Source of the DNA: Candidatus Pelagibacter communis
Lineage (GTDB): Bacteria > Pseudomonadota > Alphaproteobacteria > Pelagibacterales > Pelagibacteraceae
Reading direction: 5' to 3'
Assembly: GCF_001179845.1 (NCBI RefSeq)
Contig: NZ_CVSB01000029.1
Span: 62,001-126,000, forward strand
DNA: 64,000 bases
The translations under genes and the position numbers were made by a program. Shown one piece after another: positions 17,307-24,847 of this stretch; within the stretch, counting starts at the first letter, position 1, and each line of letters begins with the position of its first letter. The notes beneath the pieces were generated by a model that was not told the DNA's origin, made no database searches, and worked only from the letters and a program-made list of their open reading frames with translations.

Positions 17307-18149
17307 ATGGATACTACTGTCTTTTTTGTAATTCTATTAGCAACTATTATGCATGCCATTTGGAATGCGATGGTAAAACACCATCCAGATAAAGCTATAG
17401 CAGTACTAGCTATTGTTTTAGGCCACGTACCTTTAGCGTTAATTTGTATTTTATATTTCCCTTTACCTGGAAGAGAGACGCTACCATATATAATAGCCAG
17501 TGTACTAGCTCATCAAGGTTATCAATGGTATATGTTGAATTCTTATAATGTAGGCGACTATACTAATGTATATCCAATATTCAGAGGTTTTGGTCCTTTA
17601 TTGGCTACATTAATTTCAATAATATTTCTTGGTGTTATATTCAAAATAGCAACATTAATTTCAATATTATTAATCTGCGCAGGAATAATGTTTCTTGGAT
17701 TATTTGGTTCAAAAAACCAAAATCAAATTGAGATCATTAAATACTCATTACTTACTGGATCATTTATAGGTCTTTATTCATTGATTGACGGATATGGAGC
17801 AAGGATTAGTGTATCTGCAATTTCTTATATTAGTTTTTCCTTTTTATTTAGTGCTTTAGTTTTTCCTATCATTTTAAAACTTAATAAACATGAGGATATT
17901 TTTTATAAGGTTTTCAAAGATGCTAAAATGATATTTTGGGTAGGGGGATCTATATCTTTTATTATCTATGTGATTGTTGTTTGGGGTTTCACAAAGGCTC
18001 CAATTCCTCTAGTTGCAGCCCTTAGAGAAACGAGTATTTTTTTCTCAATTTTTATTGGATATTTCTTCTTAAAAGAAACCATCAATCTTAAAAAAATAAT
18101 CTCTATTGTGCTTATAGTTATTGGAGTGATTGGGATTAAACTATTTTAA
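17307..18149 (+). CDS. EamA/DMT-superfamily permease
   Basis: A 280-residue inner-membrane protein with about ten hydrophobic segments in two EamA repeats. Recognisable features are the opening IMHAIWNAMVKHHPDK, the Y-x-x-N-V-G-D-Y-T-N-V-Y-P segment, and the C-terminal PIPLVAALRETSIFF with the end VLIVIGVIGIKLF. DMT permeases export or import small metabolites, and one member, LicB, carries choline for surface decoration. Substrate cannot be read from sequence. It is the last gene of the run that starts with phnD, and it meets a minus-strand gene tail to tail with a four-base overlap. Confidence 0.8.
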   Translation: MDTTVFFVILLATIMHAIWNAMVKHHPDKAIAVLAIVLGHVPLALICILYFPLPGRETLPYIIASVLAHQGYQWYMLNSYNVGDYTNVYPIFRGFGPLLATLISIIFLGVIFKIATLISILLICAGIMFLGLFGSKNQNQIEIIKYSLLTGSFIGLYSLIDGYGARISVSAISYISFSFLFSALVFPIILKLNKHEDIFYKVFKDAKMIFWVGGSISFIIYVIVVWGFTKAPIPLVAALRETSIFFSIFIGYFFLKETINLKKIISIVLIVIGVIGIKLF

Positions 18150-18331
18150 ATATAATCAAATAATTTTAGAATAATTATTGTATTCAAAAGCAACAGCATT
18201 ATAGGGACAACAGTTCTTATAAGTTCCATTATATGATTAACTCGATCAAGTTTTCTCTCCAATTTTCTAATTGGACTCATGTTGTTCCATTCTTTTTGTG
18301 TAAAACCGTATTTTTTTTGATTTTTTTTCAT
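18146..18331 (-). CDS. Small uncharacterised membrane protein
   Basis: A 61-residue protein if it starts at the MKKNQKKYGFTQKEWNN methionine; an in-frame ATG 14 codons upstream is less likely. The first 35 residues are charged and include the helical stretch SPIRKLERKLDRVNHIMELI. They are followed by one hydrophobic segment (VVPIMLLLLNTIIILKLF). It looks like an N-in single-pass inner-membrane protein with a cytoplasmic coiled-coil arm. I do not recognise the family. It overlaps the 3' end of the EamA gene on the other strand by four bases. Confidence 0.5.
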   Translation of the reverse strand: MKKNQKKYGFTQKEWNNMSPIRKLERKLDRVNHIMELIRTVVPIMLLLLNTIIILKLFDYI

Positions 18332-18397
18332 AAATAAAAAAAGTACTTTTAATGATTTTAAGGAAAAATTCAATTTTTAAACGAAAAATTTTATAAA

Positions 18398-18430
18398 TTT
18401 GGGCATATTAATTCAAATAATATGCCCAAA
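18398..18430 (-). terminator. Hairpin terminator after the PiT-like gene
   Basis: A perfect 13-base inverted repeat, TTTGGGCATATTA and TAATATGCCCAAA, encloses a seven-base loop. It starts eight bases after the stop of the PiT-like gene on the minus strand. The sequence after the hairpin is T-rich but without a pure T-run. It would separate that gene from the small membrane protein gene downstream. Confidence 0.75.
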
Positions 18431-18438
18431 CAGATATT

Positions 18439-19404
18439 TTAAAACCAATTATTTGGAATAATTATATAGTGGATCGCTAATACGATACCTACTGATACAC
18501 TTAAACCAAAAATCATTTTAAGAAAGTCTTTACCAATCAAAGGGAAGACATATTTAAATTTATATTCTTTATTCATTGTTGATATCGCAAGTTCTCTACC
18601 ACATAACAATCCTACAAACACCCACGTCGTAGACATAGGCAAATCATTGAGCTCTTTGAAGTAGAATAAAACAGCAGCATAAATTACGTTTATAATTGTA
18701 GCTGATCTTGCATATCTTGTTCCCGTTTTTTCAAGAACAACTTTTTGAATTGGTCCACCTTGAATGTAGAAAATATAAAATAATAATGAAGTAAAATAGG
18801 CCATTACAATTAAAAGTAATGATAAATCTAATTGCCTAGGCAGATATACAGCAATATTAGCTACATCGTGAGATAACCAAACCCACCATAACCAACCTGA
18901 AGAAACCCATACTGCATTTCTCCAAAATCCTCTCCATTTGTTATCTACTTCATCAAATTTCTCATTAATGAACTTTGATACCGCTATCCAGGCTATATAA
19001 GCAACCATTGCTGCTAATCCATAACCTACAACGCTTTTTAACAGCATTTTTTCAAGCACAACAGTTGAAGCAAATGCTGAAAGAACTAAAAAGGTTGTTG
19101 ATACAGGTATCCCAATTCTCGTTAATAATAACAGTATTGCAGGTGCTACTGCATGATACCATTGAATCTCTTGATAAGGTATTCTAGTTAATCTTCCGTA
19201 AGAAATATCACCATCATACGCATACCACCCCCAAGCTAACGCAAAAATCATAACTGCTGATGCCGATCCAGCTAGTACGTACCACTTAAACCACTTCTTT
19301 TTTGAAGCTATAAAGGTACCAAGTGTTTGAATTGAGTCGTTAGCGATTACGCTATATCCAGCAAGGGCAAACCCTATAACTGTATATACTAAAGTCATAT
19401 CCAT
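18439..19404 (-). CDS. PiT-family (PHO4) inorganic phosphate transporter-like permease
   Basis: A 321-residue inner-membrane protein with the two internal repeats of PiT transporters. Repeat 1 has VIANDSIQTLGTFIAS and RIGIPVSTTFLVLSAFA. Repeat 2 has WLSHDVANIAVYLPR, then GGPIQKVVLEKTGTRYARS and DLPMSTTWVFVGLLCG. The asparagine-aspartate (N-D, here also H-D) and P-x-S-T-T motifs are those of the sodium- or proton-driven phosphate carriers. It is shorter than the usual 400-500 residues and lacks a large central cytoplasmic loop. The start has an AGGAG ribosome-binding site. It has its own terminator and stands next to an ArsC/aquaporin pair. Confidence 0.72.
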   Translation of the reverse strand: MDMTLVYTVIGFALAGYSVIANDSIQTLGTFIASKKKWFKWYVLAGSASAVMIFALAWGWYAYDGDISYGRLTRIPYQEIQWYHAVAPAILLLLTRIGIPVSTTFLVLSAFASTVVLEKMLLKSVVGYGLAAMVAYIAWIAVSKFINEKFDEVDNKWRGFWRNAVWVSSGWLWWVWLSHDVANIAVYLPRQLDLSLLLIVMAYFTSLLFYIFYIQGGPIQKVVLEKTGTRYARSATIINVIYAAVLFYFKELNDLPMSTTWVFVGLLCGRELAISTMNKEYKFKYVFPLIGKDFLKMIFGLSVSVGIVLAIHYIIIPNNWF

Positions 19405-19665
19405 TTTTTCTCCTATATATTATTGTTTTCGGTTCTGTCCAATAATGACTTAAGAATGTAAATATTCATTAAAGAGAAAATAATCTACGATTAAATTTAT
19501 TTATTTGAGAATCAACGCGAAGATTCATTGATCATTATTACAAGCTTGAGATAAGTCTACAAATGAATTTAATTATTTTGGAAAGCAAGGAGAGGATTCG
19601 CCCTAAATATATTATTTCTAAATTTTGTAAATAAAATTATATATATTTTACATTTAGAAGTTGTG

Positions 19666-20316
19666 TTATTTATAGATAATTCTAAGAATATACGCTGCTA
19701 AAATTAATCCAATAAACTCAGCTAAAATATATGTTGGCGTATTAAGATAATTAATTCCTGTAAAAGAATCAGTAAATGTTCTTGCTAAAGATACAGCTGG
19801 ATTTGCAAAAGATGTTGATGAAGTAAACCAATAGCCCGCGGAAATATATGTTGCTACGCTAATAGCAACTATTGTTTTTCCGTCCTTTAGAGTTGCAAAA
19901 ATTATAAATATTAGACCAAAAGTTGCTACAATTTCAGAAACAAATATATGTAACCCATCTCTATTTTTAGTTGATAACTCTAAAAGACTGTGTTCAAAAA
20001 AGACATTTGCAAACATTACTCCTAATAAACAACCAGATATTTGTGCAGGAATGTAATATTTTAAAAGATTACCTTTAATTTTTTTTCTGAAAAACATTGC
20101 AAGACTTACAAAAGGATTAAAATGAGCACCTGAAATATCAGCAAAGGCTGTAATTAAGACAAATAATCCAGCTCCAGTAGCAATTGTATTAGCTAAAAGC
20201 CTAATGCCATCATCATTAGTTAGATTTTCTGCCATGATCCCAGATCCAACAATAATCATGACAAGAAAACAACTTCCTAAAAATTCACCAATTAATATGT
20301 TTTTTTTAATTTTCAT
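19666..20316 (-). CDS. Aquaporin-family channel (AqpS-like)
   Basis: A 216-residue MIP-family channel. The second half-helix has the standard NPA (172-174) followed by the selectivity arginine R179 in N-P-A-V-S-L-A-R. The first motif is NPF (67-69) in SGAHFNPFV instead of NPA. The start overlaps the end of an arsC-like gene by 11 bases. An aquaporin next to arsC matches the aqpS-arsC arrangement known from Sinorhizobium, where arsenite made by ArsC leaves the cell through AqpS. The same role is inferred here. About 260 bases without a gene lie downstream (19405-19665), where only the leader of the PiT-like gene is seen. Confidence 0.85.
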   Translation of the reverse strand: MKIKKNILIGEFLGSCFLVMIIVGSGIMAENLTNDDGIRLLANTIATGAGLFVLITAFADISGAHFNPFVSLAMFFRKKIKGNLLKYYIPAQISGCLLGVMFANVFFEHSLLELSTKNRDGLHIFVSEIVATFGLIFIIFATLKDGKTIVAISVATYISAGYWFTSSTSFANPAVSLARTFTDSFTGINYLNTPTYILAEFIGLILAAYILRIIYK

Positions 20317-20740
20317 TATTTAACCAAATATTAATTTTTTCATTTATTTTATCGTAAGTCACATTAATTATTTCGTTTATCTGATTTTCATCGGAATTTT
20401 TAAATTTTGATACAGGATCCTCAATATCCCAATGAATAATTTTGTTATTATTTGGCCATATAGGGCAAATCTCGTTATTTGCATTATTACACACTGTAAT
20501 TACATGATCTATATTAAATTTCTTATCTAAAAATATTTCAAAATTTTTTGAAGAATAATTTTCAAGATTAAAATTTTTTATTTTAGTTAAATATAATTTG
20601 ATATTTTCGTTAATTTTTCCTGTAGGATTACTACCAGCACTGTAAGCTTTAAACTTAAATGAATATTTATTGTTAATAATACTTTCAGCTATGATGCTTC
20701 TCGCAGAATTACCAGTACATACAAACAGTATATTTTTCAT
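20306..20740 (-). CDS. arsC: Arsenate reductase, low-molecular-weight phosphatase type
   Basis: A 144-residue cytoplasmic protein. The anion-binding loop CTGNSARS spans residues 8-15. Two further cysteines, C84 and C92, occur in V-C-N-N-A-N-N-E-I-C-P-I-W-P, followed by HWDIEDP. This three-cysteine layout and the CP(I/V)WP...HW..(D/P)DP segment are typical of ArsC enzymes that reduce arsenate with thioredoxin or glutathione/glutaredoxin. It shares one base with the upstream small membrane gene and 11 bases with the downstream aquaporin, so the three are one operon. No arsR-type regulator is next to it. Confidence 0.88.
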   Translation of the reverse strand: MKNILFVCTGNSARSIIAESIINNKYSFKFKAYSAGSNPTGKINENIKLYLTKIKNFNLENYSSKNFEIFLDKKFNIDHVITVCNNANNEICPIWPNNNKIIHWDIEDPVSKFKNSDENQINEIINVTYDKINEKINIWLNNEN

Positions 20741-20961
20741 TAAATTATGATTTTATAAATTCCTATTAAAAATAAAGGTATTTGTAATCCAAAATTAGTT
20801 AAGATAGCCTTATCTTTGCTAATAAAACCAGCAATAGTCCATCCAATAACTCCTAATCCATGAAAATATATATTTAATGGATATATATTTAAATTAGTTA
20901 AAAGTATTCCTGTTAGTACCAAAAATGTACTTATCCACTTAAGATATTTTCTAATAAACAT
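20740..20961 (-). CDS. Small two- to three-helix membrane protein in the arsC operon
   Basis: A 73-residue hydrophobic protein. Segments at about 8-26, 31-46 and 54-71 look membrane-spanning, and a short charged loop (SKDKA) lies between the last two. The ATG follows a good AGAGGGG ribosome-binding site. Its stop overlaps the arsC start by one base (taATG on the minus strand), so it is the first gene of the arsC-aquaporin operon. I do not recognise the family. A role in metalloid or osmotic handling is suggested only by position. Confidence 0.7.
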   Translation of the reverse strand: MFIRKYLKWISTFLVLTGILLTNLNIYPLNIYFHGLGVIGWTIAGFISKDKAILTNFGLQIPLFLIGIYKIII

Positions 20962-21045
20962 GATTTCCCCTCTAAATTTTTTTAAATAATTGTTCTATTT
21001 ATAAAATATTGAGGTTAACTAAAAGAAAGATTTTAATTTTATAGT

Positions 21046-21927
21046 TTAATTTTTCTGAAGCTCATAGATAGAAACATAATGTTTCTTCTTAGGGAGTGGG
21101 ATTATGGTTGGAACTTTAGTCAATCTTGGTTTTATTGATTTATTTCCGACAATAATATTTTTGTCATAATTTTCTAAATTAACTTCAGGATGAGGGTTTC
21201 CATCATTAATTAGTGGCCATGCATCACAAGCTCTATATCCAAATAAAATTAAGGGTCTTGAGTTATTCATTTGATTGTGCCCAGACCCATGAATTGATCT
21301 ACAATGAAAAAATACTACTGTTCCAGCCGTTCCAGTTATGGAAACACTATCCTTAGTTCCTATTTTATTTTTCTTAGTGTCTATTTTTCCAACAAAATAA
21401 TTTTCTTTGCTGTGGTGGCTGTACAATTTTTTTTTGTGTGAATTCTTTATTATTTTAAGCGGCCCATTTTTTTCGTAGCAATCATCTAAATATATACCAA
21501 CTGTAATTAAATCATCGTTTGTATGAGGGTAAAAAGCCCAATCTTGGTGCCATCCAATTTCACTACCTTTTTTCTTGTTTGGTAGTTTAAAATTTAATTT
21601 ACCTAGATGAAATCTAACTGTTCCACCTAATAATTTTTTAGCTATAGATATAATCTTTTTATCTCTAGATAATTCATAGAAAACTTTATGTCTGTTCTGA
21701 GGATTATTAAGTCTTAAAATTTCTTTATTTTTTAAAGAACTTGAATTGTAAACAAAATGGTAATTATCATAGGACTGAGTTCCATTTGTACCATTACCCT
21801 TTTTTCTTTTTTTTTCTTTTGAAATTACTTCATTAACAATTTTATTAATTTTATTTATCTTTGTTTGAGAAATTAAATTTTCTTTAACAAGAAAGCCATT
21901 TTGTTTAAATAAATTTAAATCATTCAT
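21046..21927 (-). CDS. PhyH-family Fe(II)/2-oxoglutarate dioxygenase
   Basis: A 293-residue cytoplasmic oxygenase of the phytanoyl-CoA dioxygenase family. The iron ligands are visible: H127 and D129 in GWHQDWAFYPH and H213 in HCRSIHGSGHN. R224 in SRPLILFGYRA is the likely 2-oxoglutarate-binding arginine. LITVGIYLDDCYEKNGPLKI and the N-S-H-K segment are typical of the family. Members hydroxylate lipids, ectoine or phosphonates (PhnY), and no partner gene nearby (for example an HD-domain PhnZ) fixes the substrate. It is a single gene transcribed away from znuA's end. Confidence 0.85.
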   Translation of the reverse strand: MNDLNLFKQNGFLVKENLISQTKINKINKIVNEVISKEKKRKKGNGTNGTQSYDNYHFVYNSSSLKNKEILRLNNPQNRHKVFYELSRDKKIISIAKKLLGGTVRFHLGKLNFKLPNKKKGSEIGWHQDWAFYPHTNDDLITVGIYLDDCYEKNGPLKIIKNSHKKKLYSHHSKENYFVGKIDTKKNKIGTKDSVSITGTAGTVVFFHCRSIHGSGHNQMNNSRPLILFGYRACDAWPLINDGNPHPEVNLENYDKNIIVGNKSIKPRLTKVPTIIPLPKKKHYVSIYELQKN

Positions 21928-22012
21928 AAAGTCAGATTATGAAAGAAAATAAATCTTCTTTAAAATAAATACAATGTTTTTTGTGAGATTAAATAACAGT
22001 AAGAATTATTTG

Positions 22013-22046
22013 TTAATCCGAGAATTTATAAAAATTCCCGGATTAA
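22013..22046 (-). terminator. Hairpin after znuA
   Basis: A 15-pair stem (22013-22027 with 22032-22046) with a single A-C mismatch and a four-base loop lies 14 bases beyond the znuA stop on the minus strand. No T-run follows it, so it may be a weak terminator or an RNA 3'-end stabiliser. Confidence 0.55.
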
Positions 22047-22059
22047 ACCTAATTTTTAA

Positions 22060-23199
22060 TTAACAACCTTTGAAGGATGCAGACATATTTCTAATTAAAT
22101 TGAAATATAGATTTTTACCTGGATTTAATGTAGCTCCTAGTGGATCAAGTACACCAGTTTTAATCTTCATGTCTTTTGCAACTGCATTGATAATATCAGG
22201 ATTAAACTGAGGCTCTGAGAATACACATGCTACTTTATCATGCTCGATAATTTCTCTAATTTCAGCAAGTTGTTCAGCTCCAGGCATAACATCAGTATTT
22301 ACAGTAAACGCACCTAATACTTTAACATTAAATCTTTCCTCAAAATATTGATAAGCATCATGGAATACAATTGAAGAAACACTGCTACTTAAATCTGTCA
22401 TTACATCAATTGTAAGTTTATCGATTTCTTGCAAAGCTTTAGCTAAATTACTTTTATATTTAGCTTCATTTTTAGGATCATTTTCAATTAAATGTTCTGC
22501 CATTTCATTTAACATAGCTTTTGCATTAATTGGGTCCAACCAAATGTGTGGATCAAATTCTCCATGTGCATGTCCATCATGATCATCATGTCCGTGGTCG
22601 TCATGATCATCCTCTTTTTTACCATGATCGTCATGATCGTGGTCGTGATCATCTTCTTTTTTACCATGATCGTCATGGTCATGATCATCTTCCTTTTTAC
22701 CGTGATCATCATGTCCGTGATCGTCATGATCATCTTCTTTTTTACCATGATCGTCATGTCCGTGATCGTCATGATCATCTTCTTTTTTACCATGATCGTC
22801 ATGTCCGTGATCGTCATGATCATGTCCGTCAAAAATATTTCTTTCTCTAAATTTTAGTACTTGCAACCCTTTGATTTCTATTAATTCAATTTTTTCTGCT
22901 TTTTTTGCAATTGAGCTTAGTGGTTTTTCTAAAAAATTTTCTAAATCTTCACCTACCCAAAATATTAGATCAGCATTTTGGAGCATTTTTGCATGAGAAG
23001 GTTTCATTGCAAATCCGTGTGGAGATGCGTATCCATCAACTATGAGATCAGGTTTAGCAATACCATCCATTAAATAACTAGCTAATGAATGAATTGGTTT
23101 AATAGAAGCTACTACTTTTATTTCAGCGTTTGCTGGTGTAAAGAATGCTAGAATTGATAATATTGAGAATATAAGTGGTATTTTTTTAATATTTTTCAT
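22060..23199 (-). CDS. znuA: Zinc ABC transporter, periplasmic binding protein ZnuA
   Basis: A 379-residue protein that binds zinc in the periplasm. I place the start at the MKNIKKIPLIF methionine; an 18-codon in-frame extension upstream would run through the Zur boxes. A signal peptide ends at T-P-A-N-A. Cluster A-1 motifs are present: VVASIKPIHSLASYLMDG, the P-H-G-F segment, and FDPHIWLDP. The family's charged loop is greatly expanded, to about 90 residues of His/Asp repeats (H-D-D-H-G-H-D-D-H-G-K-K-E-D-D), where about 300 residues in total would be normal. The late VFSEPQFNP and the G-V-L-D-P-L-G segments fit ZnuA. It is divergent from znuCB-zur. Confidence 0.95.
   Translation of the reverse strand: MKNIKKIPLIFSILSILAFFTPANAEIKVVASIKPIHSLASYLMDGIAKPDLIVDGYASPHGFAMKPSHAKMLQNADLIFWVGEDLENFLEKPLSSIAKKAEKIELIEIKGLQVLKFRERNIFDGHDHDDHGHDDHGKKEDDHDDHGHDDHGKKEDDHDDHGHDDHGKKEDDHDHDDHGKKEDDHDHDHDDHGKKEDDHDDHGHDDHDGHAHGEFDPHIWLDPINAKAMLNEMAEHLIENDPKNEAKYKSNLAKALQEIDKLTIDVMTDLSSSVSSIVFHDAYQYFEERFNVKVLGAFTVNTDVMPGAEQLAEIREIIEHDKVACVFSEPQFNPDIINAVAKDMKIKTGVLDPLGATLNPGKNLYFNLIRNMSASFKGC
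22560..22830. repeat. Tandem 45-base coding repeat in znuA
   Basis: Three near-identical 45-base units, each encoding 15 residues, are followed by shorter 36- and 42-base versions and degenerate edges. All variants keep the reading frame. The repeat encodes the His/Asp-rich metal-binding loop of ZnuA. Because of the triplet period several other frames also stay open here; those are not genes. Confidence 0.95.
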
Positions 23200-23220
23200 A
23201 AGTAAGTAATTTAATTGGTT

Positions 23221-23251
23221 GTTATAATATAACAGTATGTAATAATATAAC
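23221..23251. promoter_or_regulatory. Two Zur-box-like operators between znuA and znuC
   Basis: GTTATAATATAAC (23221-23233) is a perfect 13-base palindrome and matches the core of the known proteobacterial Zur box (GTTATANTATAAC). GTAATAATATAAC (23239-23251) differs from it at one base. The two centres are 18 bases apart. They lie 22 bases from the znuA start and 20 bases from the znuC start, where a bound repressor would block both directions. The gene for Zur itself is in the adjacent operon. Confidence 0.8.
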
Positions 23252-23271
23252 ATTTATAAGTCAAGCAATTT

Positions 23272-24018
23272 ATGAGTTTAGAAAATAGTACATTAGTAAG
23301 ATTAAATAACGCCGGTTTTAAACAGAATGATAAATGGCTAGTAGAAGGTGTTTCTTTAACTGTTGAAAAAGGAAAAATCGTTACCCTTATTGGACCTAAT
23401 GGCTCTGGAAAAAGCACGACAGCTAAAATTGCATTAGGAATTTACAAAAACATAGAAGGAACTGTAGAAAAATATACCAACAAAGTTGGATATGTTCCTC
23501 AAAAAATCTCAATTGATTGGACACTACCATTAAGAGTATATGATTTTATGCTTTTAACAGAAGACATAAAAGATGAAGCAATTGATGAAGCTCTTACGCT
23601 TACAGGTGTTATGCATCTTAAAAATAAAAATCTTGGGAATTTATCAGGAGGTGAATTTCAGAGAGTTTTAATAGCTAGAGCTATTTCAAAAAAACCTGAA
23701 TTATTAGTCTTAGATGAACCTGTCCAAGGGGTCGATTACACTGGAGAGATTGCATTATATGAACTTATTAAAAAAATTTCAGATACTTTAAATTGTGGAA
23801 TATTGTTAATTTCTCACGATTTACATACAGTCATGACTGCAACAGATCATGTTGTTTGTTTAAATGGACACGTATGTTGTTCTGGAACACCAATGGATGT
23901 TGCAAGAAATAACGAGTATAAAACATTATTTGGTGAACAAGCTTCTCAAATTTTAACAGTTTATGAACATAAGCATGACCACGTTCATTCTGATGAAGGT
24001 CAAATAAAAAAAAATTAA
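23272..24018 (+). CDS. znuC: Zinc ABC transporter ATPase ZnuC
   Basis: A 248-residue cytoplasmic ATPase for zinc uptake. Walker A is GPNGSGKST (41-49). The Q-loop is in VGYVPQKISIDWTLP, where VPQ(K/R) is typical of ZnuC. The signature is LSGGEFQRVLIARAI, Walker B is LLVLDEPVQGVDYTG, and the switch histidine is in LISHDLHTVM. The end carries a small His/Asp tail (H-K-H-D-H-V-H-S-D) like other ZnuC proteins. No Shine-Dalgarno sequence precedes the ATG, so the message may be leaderless or nearly so. znuB starts two bases after its stop. Confidence 0.95.
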   Translation: MSLENSTLVRLNNAGFKQNDKWLVEGVSLTVEKGKIVTLIGPNGSGKSTTAKIALGIYKNIEGTVEKYTNKVGYVPQKISIDWTLPLRVYDFMLLTEDIKDEAIDEALTLTGVMHLKNKNLGNLSGGEFQRVLIARAISKKPELLVLDEPVQGVDYTGEIALYELIKKISDTLNCGILLISHDLHTVMTATDHVVCLNGHVCCSGTPMDVARNNEYKTLFGEQASQILTVYEHKHDHVHSDEGQIKKN

Positions 24019-24019
24019 T

Positions 24020-24823
24020 ATGTTAGATGATTTTTTTGTTAGAGCGTTAATTGCTGGTATTGGTGTTGCTTTAGTAACAGGACCACTTGGATGTTTTGTT
24101 GTTTGGAGAAGATTATCTTATTTTGGTGATACTTTATCACATTCGGCTTTATTAGGTGTGACAATGGCTTATTCGTTTGAACTTAATATTGCGCTATCTG
24201 TCTTTATAATTTCATCTGTAATCGCACTGATATTAATTCAGCTACAAAAAAAAACTAATTTACCAGGGGACGCTTTACTTGGTCTTTTAGCACACTCTTC
24301 TTTAGCAGTAGGTTTAGTAGTAATTGGATTTCTAACTTTTATTCGTTTTGATATTATGGGTCTTTTATTTGGAGATATCTTAGCTGTAACAACAAATGAC
24401 ATATTTATTATATGGACTGGTGGAGCAGTAATTTTAATAGTTCTTAAATTGATTTGGAAACCATTGTTTGCATCTACAGTTAATTACGAATTAGCTGAAG
24501 CCGAAGGGTTGAATCCTGACAGAGCAAAAGCAATATTTACAATTCTCATGGCTGCTGTAATAGCCATATCAATTAAAATGGTTGGGTTATTATTAATTAC
24601 TGGAATGTTAATCATACCAGCTGCAATGGCTAGAAACATATCAGACAGTCCTCAAAAGATGGTTATATTTTCTGTTATTGGTGGTCTTTTATCAGTTTTA
24701 TTAGGGCTATTTTCTTCATTAGAATTTAACACATCTTCTGGACCTTCAATAATCATGGCCGCTTTAGTATTATTTATACTCTCTTTACTTAATATTAAAC
24801 AATCGATTAAATTGAAAAACTGA
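24020..24823 (+). CDS. znuB: Zinc ABC transporter permease ZnuB
   Basis: A 267-residue inner-membrane permease of the ABC-3 family with about seven to eight hydrophobic segments. Typical segments are GPLGCFVVWRRLSYFGDTLS, HSALLGVTMAY, and VGLLLITGMLIIPAAMARN. It forms the zinc channel with ZnuC and receives zinc from ZnuA. It sits between znuC (2 bases) and zur (24 bases). Confidence 0.95.
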   Translation: MLDDFFVRALIAGIGVALVTGPLGCFVVWRRLSYFGDTLSHSALLGVTMAYSFELNIALSVFIISSVIALILIQLQKKTNLPGDALLGLLAHSSLAVGLVVIGFLTFIRFDIMGLLFGDILAVTTNDIFIIWTGGAVILIVLKLIWKPLFASTVNYELAEAEGLNPDRAKAIFTILMAAVIAISIKMVGLLLITGMLIIPAAMARNISDSPQKMVIFSVIGGLLSVLLGLFSSLEFNTSSGPSIIMAALVLFILSLLNIKQSIKLKN

Positions 24824-24847
24824 TAACTAATTGATAAGAATTTAAAG

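Noticed and set aside
21046-21927. PhyH gene as a phosphonate dioxygenase (PhnY) linked to phnDCE
   Set aside because: It lies 4 kb away on the other strand and no PhnZ-like HD partner is adjacent, so the family label alone does not support it.
22560-22830. Regular repeats that could suggest a CRISPR array
   Set aside because: The units are directly adjacent, have no unique spacers and encode the metal-binding loop of ZnuA.
22509-22857. Three open frames, two on the plus and one on the minus strand, across the znuA repeat
   Set aside because: The 45-base repeat is a multiple of three, so all frames stay open together. The composition (H/D, M/I/T, H/V/R) simply reflects the same repeat read in other frames.
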